From Kineococcus rubinsiae (lineage in GTDB: Bacteria > Actinomycetota > Actinomycetes > Actinomycetales > Kineococcaceae), in contig NZ_VWPY01000010.1 of the NCBI RefSeq assembly GCF_011839805.1, positions 40,702 to 104,701 of the forward strand: 64,000 bases of DNA, in the 5' to 3' direction. The notes under the pieces are model-generated. The model searched no databases and was not told where the DNA came from. It saw only the letters and a program-made list of their open reading frames with translations. Made by a program: the position numbers and the translations under genes. Shown here in pieces: positions 8,493-15,757 of the stretch. The first letter of the stretch is position 1. Each line of letters begins with the position of its first letter.

Positions 8493-9533
8493 CTAACAGC
8501 CGGCGCCCCGCGGCGGCGGGTCTCCCGTCAGCTGCCGCAGGGCGGCGTAGGAGGCGTTCCCGGCCGCTGCGGATCGCAGCTCCTGGGCGCCCGCGTCGAC
8601 GTACTGCTGCGACGTGGTGAGGCTCTGGTGGCCGAGCAGGCGCATGACCTCCACGGCGCTTGCACCGCTGGCCACGACCCGGGTCGCGAACGTGTGCCGC
8701 AGGGCGTGGACGAGCGAGCCGCGGTGCACGCGGTCGTGGATGCCCGCGGAGCGGTAGCAGCTGCGCACGAGGTGCTGCAGCTGGTTGCGCGTCAGCGGTC
8801 GCCCCGCGGTGTCGACGAAGAGGGGCGCGTCCAGCCGCGGCGGCCGGCCGCCGGAGAAGCGCGCCGAGCGGCTGCGCCCGTAGGCGCGGATCAGGTCGGC
8901 CAGCGCGGGTTCCACGGGGACGCTGCGCTCGGCGTTGCCCTTGCCCAGCACGTGCAGCCGCTCGTCGCCCGGGGTCCCCACGAGGTCGCCGACGCGCAGA
9001 CCTGTGAGCTCCGCGCTGCGGATCCCGCTGACCAGGAGGGTCGCGATGAGGGCCAGGTCCCGCTCCGGCCACGGCTGCCGCGCCGGCCGCGCCCCCGCGG
9101 CCACCGCCGCCAGCAGCACCTCCGGCGTGTCCTCACCGCGCAGCGGCTTCGGCGCCGAGCGCGCCGGCCGGGGCCGGGCGACTCCCGCCATCGGGTTCCC
9201 CGGCAGGGCCTCCTCGGCGACGAGGAAGTCGCACCAGCCGTTCCACGTCGACCAGCAGCGGGCGATGGAGCTGCGGGCGTGCGTCCCGGCGAAGTCCGCG
9301 AAGGCGCCGCGCAGGCCGCGGACGGTCAGGTCGGCGACGAGCAGGTCGTCGGCGGGGGAGCCGACGGCCACGGCCAGGCGGGGCAGGACGCCGGCGACGT
9401 CGCGGCGGCGGGCGGCCACGGTGTGCGGGGAGTCCTTGCGGGGGAGCCGCGCCACCTCGTAGGCCGCCAGCGCCTGCGTCAGGGGGGTCGCCTCGACCAC
9501 CTGCTCGGGAACCCCGGGGGGCGGGGGAGTCAT
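8493..9533 (-). CDS. tyrosine recombinase (XerC/D-like integrase)
   Basis: Site-specific recombinase that cuts and joins DNA through a catalytic tyrosine. The 346-residue protein has an N-terminal SAM-like core-binding region (about 20-110) and a complete catalytic domain: Arg172 (SGIRSAEL), Lys198 (LGKGN), His276 and Arg279 (HALRH), His302 (LLGHQSL) and Tyr311 (QQYVD). The ATG lies six bases after a TATCCT hexamer, so translation may be leaderless; a GTG eight codons upstream is the alternative. No excisionase, phage genes or tRNA target are next to it. It could be a chromosomal Xer paralogue or the relic of an integrated element. Confidence 0.9.
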   Translation of the reverse strand: MTPPPPGVPEQVVEATPLTQALAAYEVARLPRKDSPHTVAARRRDVAGVLPRLAVAVGSPADDLLVADLTVRGLRGAFADFAGTHARSSIARCWSTWNGWCDFLVAEEALPGNPMAGVARPRPARSAPKPLRGEDTPEVLLAAVAAGARPARQPWPERDLALIATLLVSGIRSAELTGLRVGDLVGTPGDERLHVLGKGNAERSVPVEPALADLIRAYGRSRSARFSGGRPPRLDAPLFVDTAGRPLTRNQLQHLVRSCYRSAGIHDRVHRGSLVHALRHTFATRVVASGASAVEVMRLLGHQSLTTSQQYVDAGAQELRSAAAGNASYAALRQLTGDPPPRGAGC

Positions 9534-9539
9534 GGGGAG

Positions 9540-9569
9540 AGGATACCCCGCGGTCACCGAGCGTGTCTA
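9540..9569 (-). promoter_or_regulatory. promoter of the tyrosine recombinase, probably leaderless
   Basis: On the minus strand a TAGACA -35 box (9564-9569) is separated by 18 bp from a TATCCT -10 box (9540-9545). The ATG follows six bases later, leaving essentially no 5' leader. Confidence 0.55.
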
Positions 9570-9577
9570 GTCAAACC

Positions 9578-9592
9578 CGTTGCAGCGCAACG
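9578..9592. promoter_or_regulatory. inverted repeat upstream of the recombinase
   Basis: CGTTGC and GCAACG form perfect 6-bp arms around a 3-bp centre, just upstream of the recombinase -35 box. It could be an operator or a recombinase-related site; nothing decides between these. Confidence 0.4.
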
Positions 9593-9893
9593 AGGATGGG
9601 GGAGTCCGGCCGGAACGTCAGCATATTCGCCGTTATGCGTGCTTCGGCCGGAGGAAAGCCTTCGTGGTCACTCGACGACGTGCCGTACGGACGTCGGCGG
9701 TGTGACGTGGCGGACAGACGTCGAGTTCGAGGTTCCGCGGAAGCTGGTGCACGGCCTGCTGAGTGATGTCGTCGTCGTTGCGGGGGACTTCGGCCCGGCG
9801 GGTCCGCCAGGACGCCGGCCCGGTCATGGCGGACACGGCGGACACGGCGGGCGCCCGGACCACGGCTCAGCCCGCCGGGCAGATCAGACGTCG
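9593..9893. other. intergenic stretch without a convincing gene
   Basis: About 300 bp between the recombinase promoter and the doubtful small gene at 9894-10220. Short open frames exist on both strands, but none has a ribosome site, a recognisable protein or overlap with a neighbour. A short GGCGGACAC direct repeat lies near 9830-9850. Confidence 0.4.
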
Positions 9894-10220
9894 TCATCCA
9901 GCTGGCCGCGCCGCCGCGACGTCCCGGCTGACGTCGACCGCCGGCCCGGCCGCACCGGACGACATCGCGACGCAGACCGTCAAGGCGATTGAGCGTCCGA
10001 GGTCGTCTCCGATGAACTGCGGGTCGACGGTCGTCGAGGCGTTCCTCGTCGAGGTGTCGTCGACGGTGGAGCTGACCATGCAGCCCACACTGTGGACGTG
10101 GTCCTGCGAGGCGAAGGCCTCGCTCGGGGCCCTTCCAGGTTCGCCGATAATACTCATTATGTCACTCAGCACTCGGGTAGCCAGTTGCAGGCGCTCCCCT
10201 ATGCTGCTGTCGTCTCTCAT
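9894..10220 (-). CDS. doubtful small hypothetical protein
   Basis: A 108-residue open frame with a balanced composition. It begins MRDDSSIGERLQLATRVLSD, has a plausible amphipathic N-terminal helix, then a Ser/Thr/Asp-rich middle and an Ala-rich end. No family is recognised. An overlapping plus-strand frame (9763-10242) shares the same third codon positions, so codon bias cannot decide between them; the minus frame looks more protein-like. Its ATG lies inside the tandem repeat array at 10207-10309, with no clear ribosome site. Confidence 0.3.
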   Translation of the reverse strand: MRDDSSIGERLQLATRVLSDIMSIIGEPGRAPSEAFASQDHVHSVGCMVSSTVDDTSTRNASTTVDPQFIGDDLGRSIALTVCVAMSSGAAGPAVDVSRDVAAARPAG

Positions 10221-10309
10221 CCGATCTGTCGCAGTCTCATGAGACCTGTCGCAGTTCTCACGTAGCCTGTTCCGGCCTCTCAGCGGATCTGTCACAGCCT
10301 CGTAGCGCC
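10207..10309. repeat. five tandem ~21 bp repeats
   Basis: Five direct units begin at 10207, 10226, 10246, 10267 and 10289 and are 19-22 bp long. The best match to a consensus is CTGTCGCAGTCTCATGAGAC; the third and fourth full units are degenerate. CTCATGAG at the unit end is itself palindromic. On the minus strand the unit junctions read GACAGRTC, three bases, then TGAGA, which is the pattern of the isolated 19-mers at 12728, 14634 and 23542. Arrays of this kind occur at transposon ends and in regulatory regions; no transposase is nearby. Confidence 0.75.
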
Positions 10310-10531
10310 TACCGAGCGGGTACCGCTGTGATCACGGGTGGCTGTGCACTTCCACAGCGAACACCTCATGGAGATCAGGTCACGGGATGGGCCTCGCAAC
10401 GGACCTGGGGGCCGTCGCCAGCGCAGCCCGCGCGCAGGGTGACCCACTCCCCCCGCCGGGGACGACTTCACGGTCATGCCGATCTGCGAGCGGTCGCCGA
10501 GATGTCGGGGGGTTCCGACAGGCTGCGCTCC

Positions 10532-11125
10532 ATGAGCGATGAGACCCGCCAGTACTGGGACGAACAGGCCGCGACCTTCGACGACGAAGCCGACCACGGT
10601 CTGCGCGACCCCGCGGTACGACGGGCGTGGGCCGAGCTCCTCCTCCCCCTCCTCCCCGCCGCCCCTGCACGGGTCGCGGACCTCGGCTGCGGCACGGGCA
10701 GCCTGTCCCTGCTGCTGGCCGAGGCCGGATACGACGTCCACGGTGTCGACCTGTCGCCGCGGATGATCGACGCCGCCCGCGCCAAGGCGGTGGCCACCGG
10801 TGTCCAGGCTCGTTTCAGCGTCGCCGACGCAGCTGTGCCGCCGATGGAGCCAGGATCGGTGGACGTGGTCCTGGTGCGCCATGTCTTGTGGGCCTTCGAG
10901 GAACCAGCCGACGTGCTCGTCTCCTGGATCAGCCTGCTGGCTCCTGGCGGGCGGTTGCTCCTCGTCGAAGGACGCTGGTCCACCGGAGCCGGGCTTGCCG
11001 CTACCGACTGCGAAGCGCTGGTGCGCCAGCACCGTCAGCAGGTGCGGGTGCAGATGCTGAACGAGCCGTCCTACTGGGGCAAGGAGGTCACCGACGAGCG
11101 CTACTTGCTGGTCAGCTCCCACTGA
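10532..11125 (+). CDS. class I SAM-dependent methyltransferase
   Basis: Transfers a methyl group from S-adenosylmethionine to an unknown acceptor. The 197-residue protein has the Rossmann methyltransferase motifs: RVADLGCGTGSLSLLLAEAG (motif I), HGVDLSPRM (acidic end of strand 2), FSVADAAVPPM (motif II region) and LLAPGGRLLLVE (motif III). It begins YWDEQAATFDDEADHGL, typical of small-molecule methyltransferases of the UbiE/Methyltransf_11 kind. The ATG at 10532 is preferred; an in-frame ATG at 10502 is possible and neither has a strong ribosome site. It faces the CDF transporter with 57 bp between stops. Confidence 0.88.
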   Translation: MSDETRQYWDEQAATFDDEADHGLRDPAVRRAWAELLLPLLPAAPARVADLGCGTGSLSLLLAEAGYDVHGVDLSPRMIDAARAKAVATGVQARFSVADAAVPPMEPGSVDVVLVRHVLWAFEEPADVLVSWISLLAPGGRLLLVEGRWSTGAGLAATDCEALVRQHRQQVRVQMLNEPSYWGKEVTDERYLLVSSH

Positions 11126-11182
11126 GTTCGCCTCGTCGATGACCGCTGACATCGACTGGGCTGCCTCGAGGCCGCGGTCTGC

Positions 11183-12259
11183 TCAGTGCTGCGCGGGGTA
11201 GGCGTGGATCAGCGCCTGGCTCAGCTTGGGCACCGCGTGGGTCAGGGAGTGCTCAGCGCGGTGCGCCAGGGCGTGGGCCTCGGTCAAGGACGTGGCGGGG
11301 TCGATGTCGAGTTCGGCGTCGGCGTGCAGCTGGTGTCCGATCCAGCGCAGGCGTACGGCCCGCACCTCACGCACGCCCGGCTCAGCGGCCAGCGTGGCTT
11401 CCGCGGTGGTGACCAGGTCGGGGTCCACCCCGTCCATCAGGCGGCGGAAGACGTCGCGGGCGGCGGTGCGCAGCACCGCCAGGATCGCCACGGTGATGAG
11501 CAGTCCCACGATCGGGTCGGCCAACGGAAAGCCCAGCGCGACGCCACCGGCACCGGCCAGGACGGCCAGGGACGTGAACCCGTCGGTGCGCGCGTGCAGG
11601 CCGTCGGCGACCAGCGCGGCTGAGCCGATCTGACGCCCCACCCGGATGCGGTACTGGGCCACGGCCTCGTTGCCGGCGAAGCCGACCAGTCCCGCGATGG
11701 CGACCCAGCCCAGGTGCTCGACGGCCACGGGGTCGATGAGGCGGCGCACCGCCTCGAAGGCCGCCACGAGCGCGGACAGGGCGATCATGGCGACGACGAA
11801 CAGGCCGGCCAGGTCCTCCGCGCGGCCGTAGCCGTAGGTGTAGCGGCGGGTCGCGGCCCGTCGGCCCAGGACGAAGGCGATCCAGAGCGGGATCGCGGTC
11901 AGGGCGTCGGAGGCGTTGTGGATGGTGTCGGCCAGCAGCGCCACCGACCCCGACGCTGCGGCGATGACGGCCTGGGCGATGGCGGTGACTCCCAGCCCGA
12001 CGAGACTGATCTTCACCGCGCGGATGCCGGCGGCGCTCGAGGTCAGGGCGTCGTCGATGGAGTCGGCGGCGTCGTGGCTGTGGGGGGCGAAGATGCCCAG
12101 TACGAAGCCCTTCACCCCACGCGGGTGGTCGTGGCCGTGGCCGTGGCCGTGGCCGTGGCCGTGACCCGACTCGTGGTCATGACTCGGCTCGTGCGCCACC
12201 GCGTGATCGTGGCGGCGCGTCTCGTGCTCGTCGTGGTCGTGGTCGTGCGAGGCGGTCAT
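11183..12259 (-). CDS. cation diffusion facilitator (CDF) metal efflux transporter
   Basis: Membrane antiporter that exports divalent metal, most likely Zn(II), possibly Co or Ni, from the cytoplasm. The 358-residue protein has a long His-rich N-terminus with alternating Gly-His pairs, six predicted membrane helices and a cytoplasmic C-terminal domain. The metal-site pairs are HNASD in helix 2 and HARTD in helix 5, the His-Asp/His-Asp set typical of Zn transporters. Its ATG shares one base with the stop of the ArsR-family gene (TGATG), so sensor and pump are one coupled unit, presumably induced by metal. Confidence 0.92.
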   Translation of the reverse strand: MTASHDHDHDEHETRRHDHAVAHEPSHDHESGHGHGHGHGHGHDHPRGVKGFVLGIFAPHSHDAADSIDDALTSSAAGIRAVKISLVGLGVTAIAQAVIAAASGSVALLADTIHNASDALTAIPLWIAFVLGRRAATRRYTYGYGRAEDLAGLFVVAMIALSALVAAFEAVRRLIDPVAVEHLGWVAIAGLVGFAGNEAVAQYRIRVGRQIGSAALVADGLHARTDGFTSLAVLAGAGGVALGFPLADPIVGLLITVAILAVLRTAARDVFRRLMDGVDPDLVTTAEATLAAEPGVREVRAVRLRWIGHQLHADAELDIDPATSLTEAHALAHRAEHSLTHAVPKLSQALIHAYPAQH

Positions 12260-12642
12260 CAGCCGGCCTCGACGTCGTGCAACGCGGCCAGGCCGGTGCT
12301 GTCGCGGTGGTGACCAGGCACCCCCGGGCCGGCGTGCTCGGCGTTGTGGATCGCGTCGGTCACCAGCTGGGCGACGTGGTCGTTCTCCAGCCGGTAGAAG
12401 ATCCGAACGCCCTCGCGGCGGGTGGCGACCAGCCGGGCCATGCGCAGCTTGGCCAGGTGCTGGGAGACCGACGGTGTGGCCTTGCCCACCCGCTCGGCCA
12501 GCTCGCTGACCGCGAGCTCCTGGTCGATGAGAGCCCACAGCAGCTGCACCCGGGTGGCGTCGGCCAGCATCCGGAAGACCTCCACGGCCAGGTCGACTTG
12601 GTCGGCAGGGAGGCGTCGTCGGCACGGCTTACTTGCGTCCAT
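12259..12642 (-). CDS. ArsR/SmtB-family metal-sensing repressor
   Basis: Winged-helix repressor that releases DNA when it binds metal; 127 residues. The recognition region reads LAERVGKATPSVSQHLAKLR. The C-terminal helix alpha-5 (NDHVAQL, then AIHNAEH) resembles NmtR/CzrA sensors, but two ligand positions of that site are Asn here, while His residues stand beside them; a His-containing tail (PGHHRD) follows. It is translationally coupled to the CDF pump and should control it. Start: ATG 12642 lies six bases after a TATTAT -10 box, so the mRNA is probably leaderless; a longer frame from 12663 would run through that promoter. Confidence 0.9.
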   Translation of the reverse strand: MDASKPCRRRLPADQVDLAVEVFRMLADATRVQLLWALIDQELAVSELAERVGKATPSVSQHLAKLRMARLVATRREGVRIFYRLENDHVAQLVTDAIHNAEHAGPGVPGHHRDSTGLAALHDVEAG

Positions 12643-12648
12643 GCGCAG

Positions 12649-12654
12649 ATAATA
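12649..12654 (-). promoter_or_regulatory. -10 box of the metal-sensor/CDF operon
   Basis: TATTAT on the minus strand matches the consensus at five of six positions and lies exactly six bases upstream of the ATG. The sequence around it (CGCAG and CTGC arms) could be the operator; no clear -35 box is seen. Confidence 0.5.
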
Positions 12655-13279
12655 GACCTGCACTCACGACGCGATGCGCACAGTCGTGCCCCCGCCATGG
12701 GGCCGCAGCGCAGCGACCTTCGACTAGGACAGGTCGGGTGAGAACGAACATCCGCGAGGGGTCGCGAGAGGCACTCAGAACGACGGGGCACCTTCCACCG
12801 TCGCGTGGGACCGGGCATCGCGGCCTGGCCCGCTGGTGTCGTGTTGGCGCGGTCCGTCCTGGCTCGGCTGCGGCTCTGACGCTGCTGACCTCGCGACTGG
12901 GCATCGCCGTCGTCGACCCGGCCGCTTCCGCCGTCACCCTCGCCATCGTCCCGAGTGCTCGCGCCCGCGCCGACCGCTGCTGCGGCCCCCGAGCCGAGGC
13001 CGCACAGCGTCGTCCTGCGACGGGGACCTGGGGTAGTCAGGGTGCTGCTCCCCCGCGTCCACATCGCGACGACCTGGGGCCGGCGCTCGTGGCGGCTGTG
13101 GTCGACGCGGTGACCCCGGCCGGCGGTGGTGCTCAGCTGGCGGTGCAGCCAGGACCGCTCCGAGTGCAGCGCACCGGCAACGATGGCCCGGCGAGCCCGA
13201 CGGACGAGGTAGCCCGCGCTGCACGTCCGACCCACCTCCCACCCGGACGCTCGCGCGCCCAGGTGGGAGGTGGCGCTCA
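12655..13279. other. 625-bp stretch with no convincing gene, holds one dispersed 19-bp repeat
   Basis: Long open frames cross this interval on both strands, but their products are Arg/Pro/Ala-rich, match no family and have no ribosome site. The only distinctive element is a GACAGGTCGGGTGAGAACG copy at 12728-12746. The stretch may be decayed coding DNA between the metal operon and the Gfo/Idh gene. Confidence 0.5.
12728..12746 (+). repeat. dispersed 19-bp repeat, copy 1
   Basis: GACAGGTCGGGTGAGAACG, identical to the copy at 14634-14652 and 17/19 identical to the one at 23542-23560, all in the same orientation. It also follows the pattern of the array at 10207-10309 read on the minus strand. 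Confidence 0.8.
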
Positions 13280-14485
13280 TCAGACCGGGTCGCCGAAGTC
13301 CGGGACGGGAAGCCGTGCGCCGTCCTGCTTGGCGGACTCGTTGGCGATGATCCCCGGGAGGGTGAACCGGGCCGCGACCCACGCGTTGACGGGCGGGTGG
13401 ACGCGGTCGCGCACCGCCACGACGAAGTCGTCGGCCAGGAAGTGGTGCGCCCCCTCGTGGCCGTTGGGCGCCCCCTCGTACTCCTTCGGCAGCCGGCTGC
13501 GGTCGTGCACCTTCGCGGTACCGGAGCGGAAGCTGCTCAGCAGCGCAGGGTCGATGTCGCTCAGGTCTTCGGGGACGTCGGAGTGCTCACCGGCCCGCAG
13601 CTCGTCGCTGATGTCGAGGGTCTTGCCCTTGCGGTAGTCCTCACCCTCGGTCTTGATCGTGACGACCGTGCTGGTGACGGACTGCTCCATGACCTGCTCG
13701 GTGCCGTAGAAGCGGAACCGCGACTCGGGACCGTTCCAGTACCCGACCCGGCGGAACTCGTTCGTTCGCATCACCCCGCCGTCGGCGAGCTCGAAGAGCG
13801 CCGACATGTTCGAGAAGTCGTTGTCCCAGCGCGAGACGGACTTGTCGAAGACACCGTCGTCCCGGGTGTCGCTGATGCCCGTGCAGCTGACGCTCACGGC
13901 GTAGGTCGGCCACGCCCCCAGCACCCCACCGATGGCGTGGGTCGGGTAGAGCATGGGCGGGTAGCTGGCCGTCTCCTTCCAGTCCTCCCCGCCGCTGTAC
14001 TGGTAGGCGGCGTAGAACCCGTTGTCCATGTCGTGGACGTAGTCGCCCTCGCCGTAGAACACCCGGCCGAACTCACCGGTCGCGATGTGCTCGCGGGCCC
14101 AGACGGTCGCGGGGTTGTAGTAGCTCGTCTCGCCCATCATGTAGACGAGCCCCGTCTCGCGCACCGCGGCCACGATGGCCTCCACGTCGTCGACCGTGGT
14201 CGCCATCGGCACAGCGGAGTAGACGTGCTTGCCGGCGGCCAGCGCCTGGCGGACCAGCGGACCGTGCGACCAGCGCTGCGTCATGATGGCGACGGCGTCG
14301 ACGTCGGAGGCCAGGGCGTCCTCGAAGCTGTCGAAGGACCCGGCGAGCCCGTGGGTCTCGACGTGCTGCTGGGCGCGTTCGGGCACGACATCGGTGACCC
14401 ACACCTCCTCGACGTCGGGGTGCAGCTGCCACAGAGCGATGAAGCTCCGGGCGAACTGGCCGGTGCCGATGACAGCGATCTTCAC
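13280..14485 (-). CDS. Gfo/Idh/MocA-family NAD(P)-dependent dehydrogenase
   Basis: Predicted oxidoreductase acting on a sugar, inositol or related polyol with NAD(P). The 401-residue protein starts with a Rossmann motif (IAVIGTGQFARSF). Where many relatives have the catalytic EKP motif it reads AGKHVYSAVPMAT, so the usual lysine is missing; a different catalytic residue or a non-standard reaction is possible. The C-terminal domain holds many aromatics and a GHEGAHHFLADDF stretch. The GTG start follows AGGGAG at six bases. No regulator or partner gene adjoins it. Exact 19-bp direct repeats lie on both sides (12728 and 14634). Confidence 0.85.
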   Translation of the reverse strand: MKIAVIGTGQFARSFIALWQLHPDVEEVWVTDVVPERAQQHVETHGLAGSFDSFEDALASDVDAVAIMTQRWSHGPLVRQALAAGKHVYSAVPMATTVDDVEAIVAAVRETGLVYMMGETSYYNPATVWAREHIATGEFGRVFYGEGDYVHDMDNGFYAAYQYSGGEDWKETASYPPMLYPTHAIGGVLGAWPTYAVSVSCTGISDTRDDGVFDKSVSRWDNDFSNMSALFELADGGVMRTNEFRRVGYWNGPESRFRFYGTEQVMEQSVTSTVVTIKTEGEDYRKGKTLDISDELRAGEHSDVPEDLSDIDPALLSSFRSGTAKVHDRSRLPKEYEGAPNGHEGAHHFLADDFVVAVRDRVHPPVNAWVAARFTLPGIIANESAKQDGARLPVPDFGDPV

Positions 14486-14633
14486 GAAGGACTCCCTGTG
14501 AGCCGGAGGTGCGAACGGTGGGCCCCAGCATGATCCCCCGCGACGCCATCGGCGACGTGAGGTGCCCGGTCCGCGTCGACGGCCTGCAGCCTCACAGGAC
14601 TCGTCCCGCCGCCGGTCCCTGACGCGGGTCTGC

Positions 14634-14652
14634 GACAGGTCGGGTGAGAACG
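14634..14652 (+). repeat. dispersed 19-bp repeat, copy 2
   Basis: Exact second copy of the 12728-12746 repeat, same orientation, 149 bp upstream of the Gfo/Idh start. With copy 1 it encloses the Gfo/Idh gene. Confidence 0.8.
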
Positions 14653-14758
14653 GACTGCGGCGCTGCAGCTGCGTCCTCCGGGCACAGGTGCCCGGTCTCA
14701 GCGAACTCGCCCCCACCACGACCTTGGTGCCTCGATCGAGGCCGCGGCCGGGTGCGGG

Positions 14759-15616
14759 TCAGAGCCCGCTGATGAGGGCTTCGAGGCCGATCTCGCCTTC
14801 ACGGGTCTGCATGCCCGCCTCGAGCAGCTCCAGGGCCAGCTCGGCGGCGTCGGGGGTGAAGAGGGGACCGAGGAGGGCGTTCTCGGTGGCCAGGCCCTGG
14901 TGGGTGATGGAGCTGGGGGTGGCGGCCACGGCCTGCTTGACGGCCGCGACGATCTGCGGCTTCAGCGCGCCGATGCGGCGGGCGAGGGCGTCGACGAACG
15001 CGTCGATCCGATCGGCGGGCAGGGCCCGGTTGACCAGGCCGTAGCGTTCGGCGAGTTCGGCGTCGATGAGCTCAGCACCCAGGAGGATCTCCAGGGCCCG
15101 GGCGCGTCCGACCAGGGAGGTCAGGTACTGCGTCCCGCCGCCGCCGGCCATGATGCCCATGAGGACCTCGGGCTGGGCCTGACCGGCGGTGCCGATGGCG
15201 GCGAAGCGCATGTCCAGGGCCATCAGGAACTCGTTGCCGCCACCGCGGGCCAGCCCGGTCAGCTTGCCGATGGTGACCTGGGGCAGGGCGCGGACCTCCT
15301 CGTGCACGACCTGCATGAGGTTGAGGTCGGCGGGGAAGTCGGCGTCGGGGTCGGCGGCCACGGTGGCCGCCGCAGCGGCGGCGAGGGTTTCGGGTTCGGT
15401 GATGAAGCGGGTGTCGCCGTGGGCGATGAACAGGTCGGGGTCGGCGCTGTCGAAGACGATGACCCGCACGTCCGGGTCGTGGCGGACCTGGGTGACGAAG
15501 CGGCGCAGGGAAGGCAGCAGGGTTCCGTCGAGGAGGTTCAGCGGGGGGTTGTCGATGCCGACGGTGGCGACGCCGTCGGCGACGGTGATGCGCAGGGCGG
15601 GCAGGTCGTAGGACAC
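14759..15616 (-). CDS. enoyl-CoA hydratase/isomerase (crotonase) family protein
   Basis: Crotonase-fold enzyme, usually acting on acyl-CoA thioesters. In this 285-residue protein the oxyanion-hole and first catalytic segment reads ARGGGNEFLMALDM and the second AQPEVLMGIMAGGGGTQ, so Glu is present at both positions used by enoyl-CoA hydratase. The CoA-binding N-terminus is less typical, with an IDNPPLNLLD segment. The GTG start at 15616 is preferred because GAGAGAGAAG lies upstream; a longer frame to 15664 would overlap the operator. It is divergent from a TetR regulator across a promoter region with two palindromes, so TetR control is likely. Confidence 0.85.
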   Translation of the reverse strand: MSYDLPALRITVADGVATVGIDNPPLNLLDGTLLPSLRRFVTQVRHDPDVRVIVFDSADPDLFIAHGDTRFITEPETLAAAAAATVAADPDADFPADLNLMQVVHEEVRALPQVTIGKLTGLARGGGNEFLMALDMRFAAIGTAGQAQPEVLMGIMAGGGGTQYLTSLVGRARALEILLGAELIDAELAERYGLVNRALPADRIDAFVDALARRIGALKPQIVAAVKQAVAATPSSITHQGLATENALLGPLFTPDAAELALELLEAGMQTREGEIGLEALISGL

Positions 15617-15643
15617 GTGAGGCTTCTCTCTCGAGGTCGGTGA

Positions 15644-15656
15644 CGTTCCTGGAACG
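15644..15656. promoter_or_regulatory. palindromic operator 1 between crotonase and tetR
   Basis: CGTTCC and GGAACG form perfect arms around one base. It shares the GTTCC/GGAAC core with the neighbouring palindrome, as expected for a two-site TetR operator. Confidence 0.5.
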
Positions 15657-15674
15657 GGGAGCACGTAGATCGCC

Positions 15675-15690
15675 GTTCCTCATGTGGAAC
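15675..15690. promoter_or_regulatory. palindromic operator 2 between crotonase and tetR
   Basis: GTTCC and GGAAC arms around six bases, same core as operator 1. A further GAGTTCC half site lies near 15711. The pair sits between the divergent starts. Confidence 0.5.
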
Positions 15691-15757
15691 TGAGTGTCAG
15701 GTTACGAAGTGAGTTCCAGATGCGCAAGCGAGCGCGTCCTCCTCGTAGGCTGGGCCG

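Noticed and set aside
9763..10242. Plus-strand 159-residue frame
   Set aside because: It shares third codon positions with the opposite frame at 9894-10220 and has a less protein-like, Ser/Arg-rich product. Neither is certain; the minus frame was kept at low confidence.
10207..10309. Repeat array as a CRISPR
   Set aside because: Units are ~21 bp, directly adjacent and degenerate, with no unique spacers, and no cas genes are nearby.
12633..13637. Plus-strand 334-residue frame after the metal sensor
   Set aside because: It overlaps the Gfo/Idh gene in antisense, is Arg/Pro-rich and has no motif.
12728..14652. Segment as a composite transposon
   Set aside because: The flanking repeats are only 19 bp and direct; no transposase and no target-site duplication were found.
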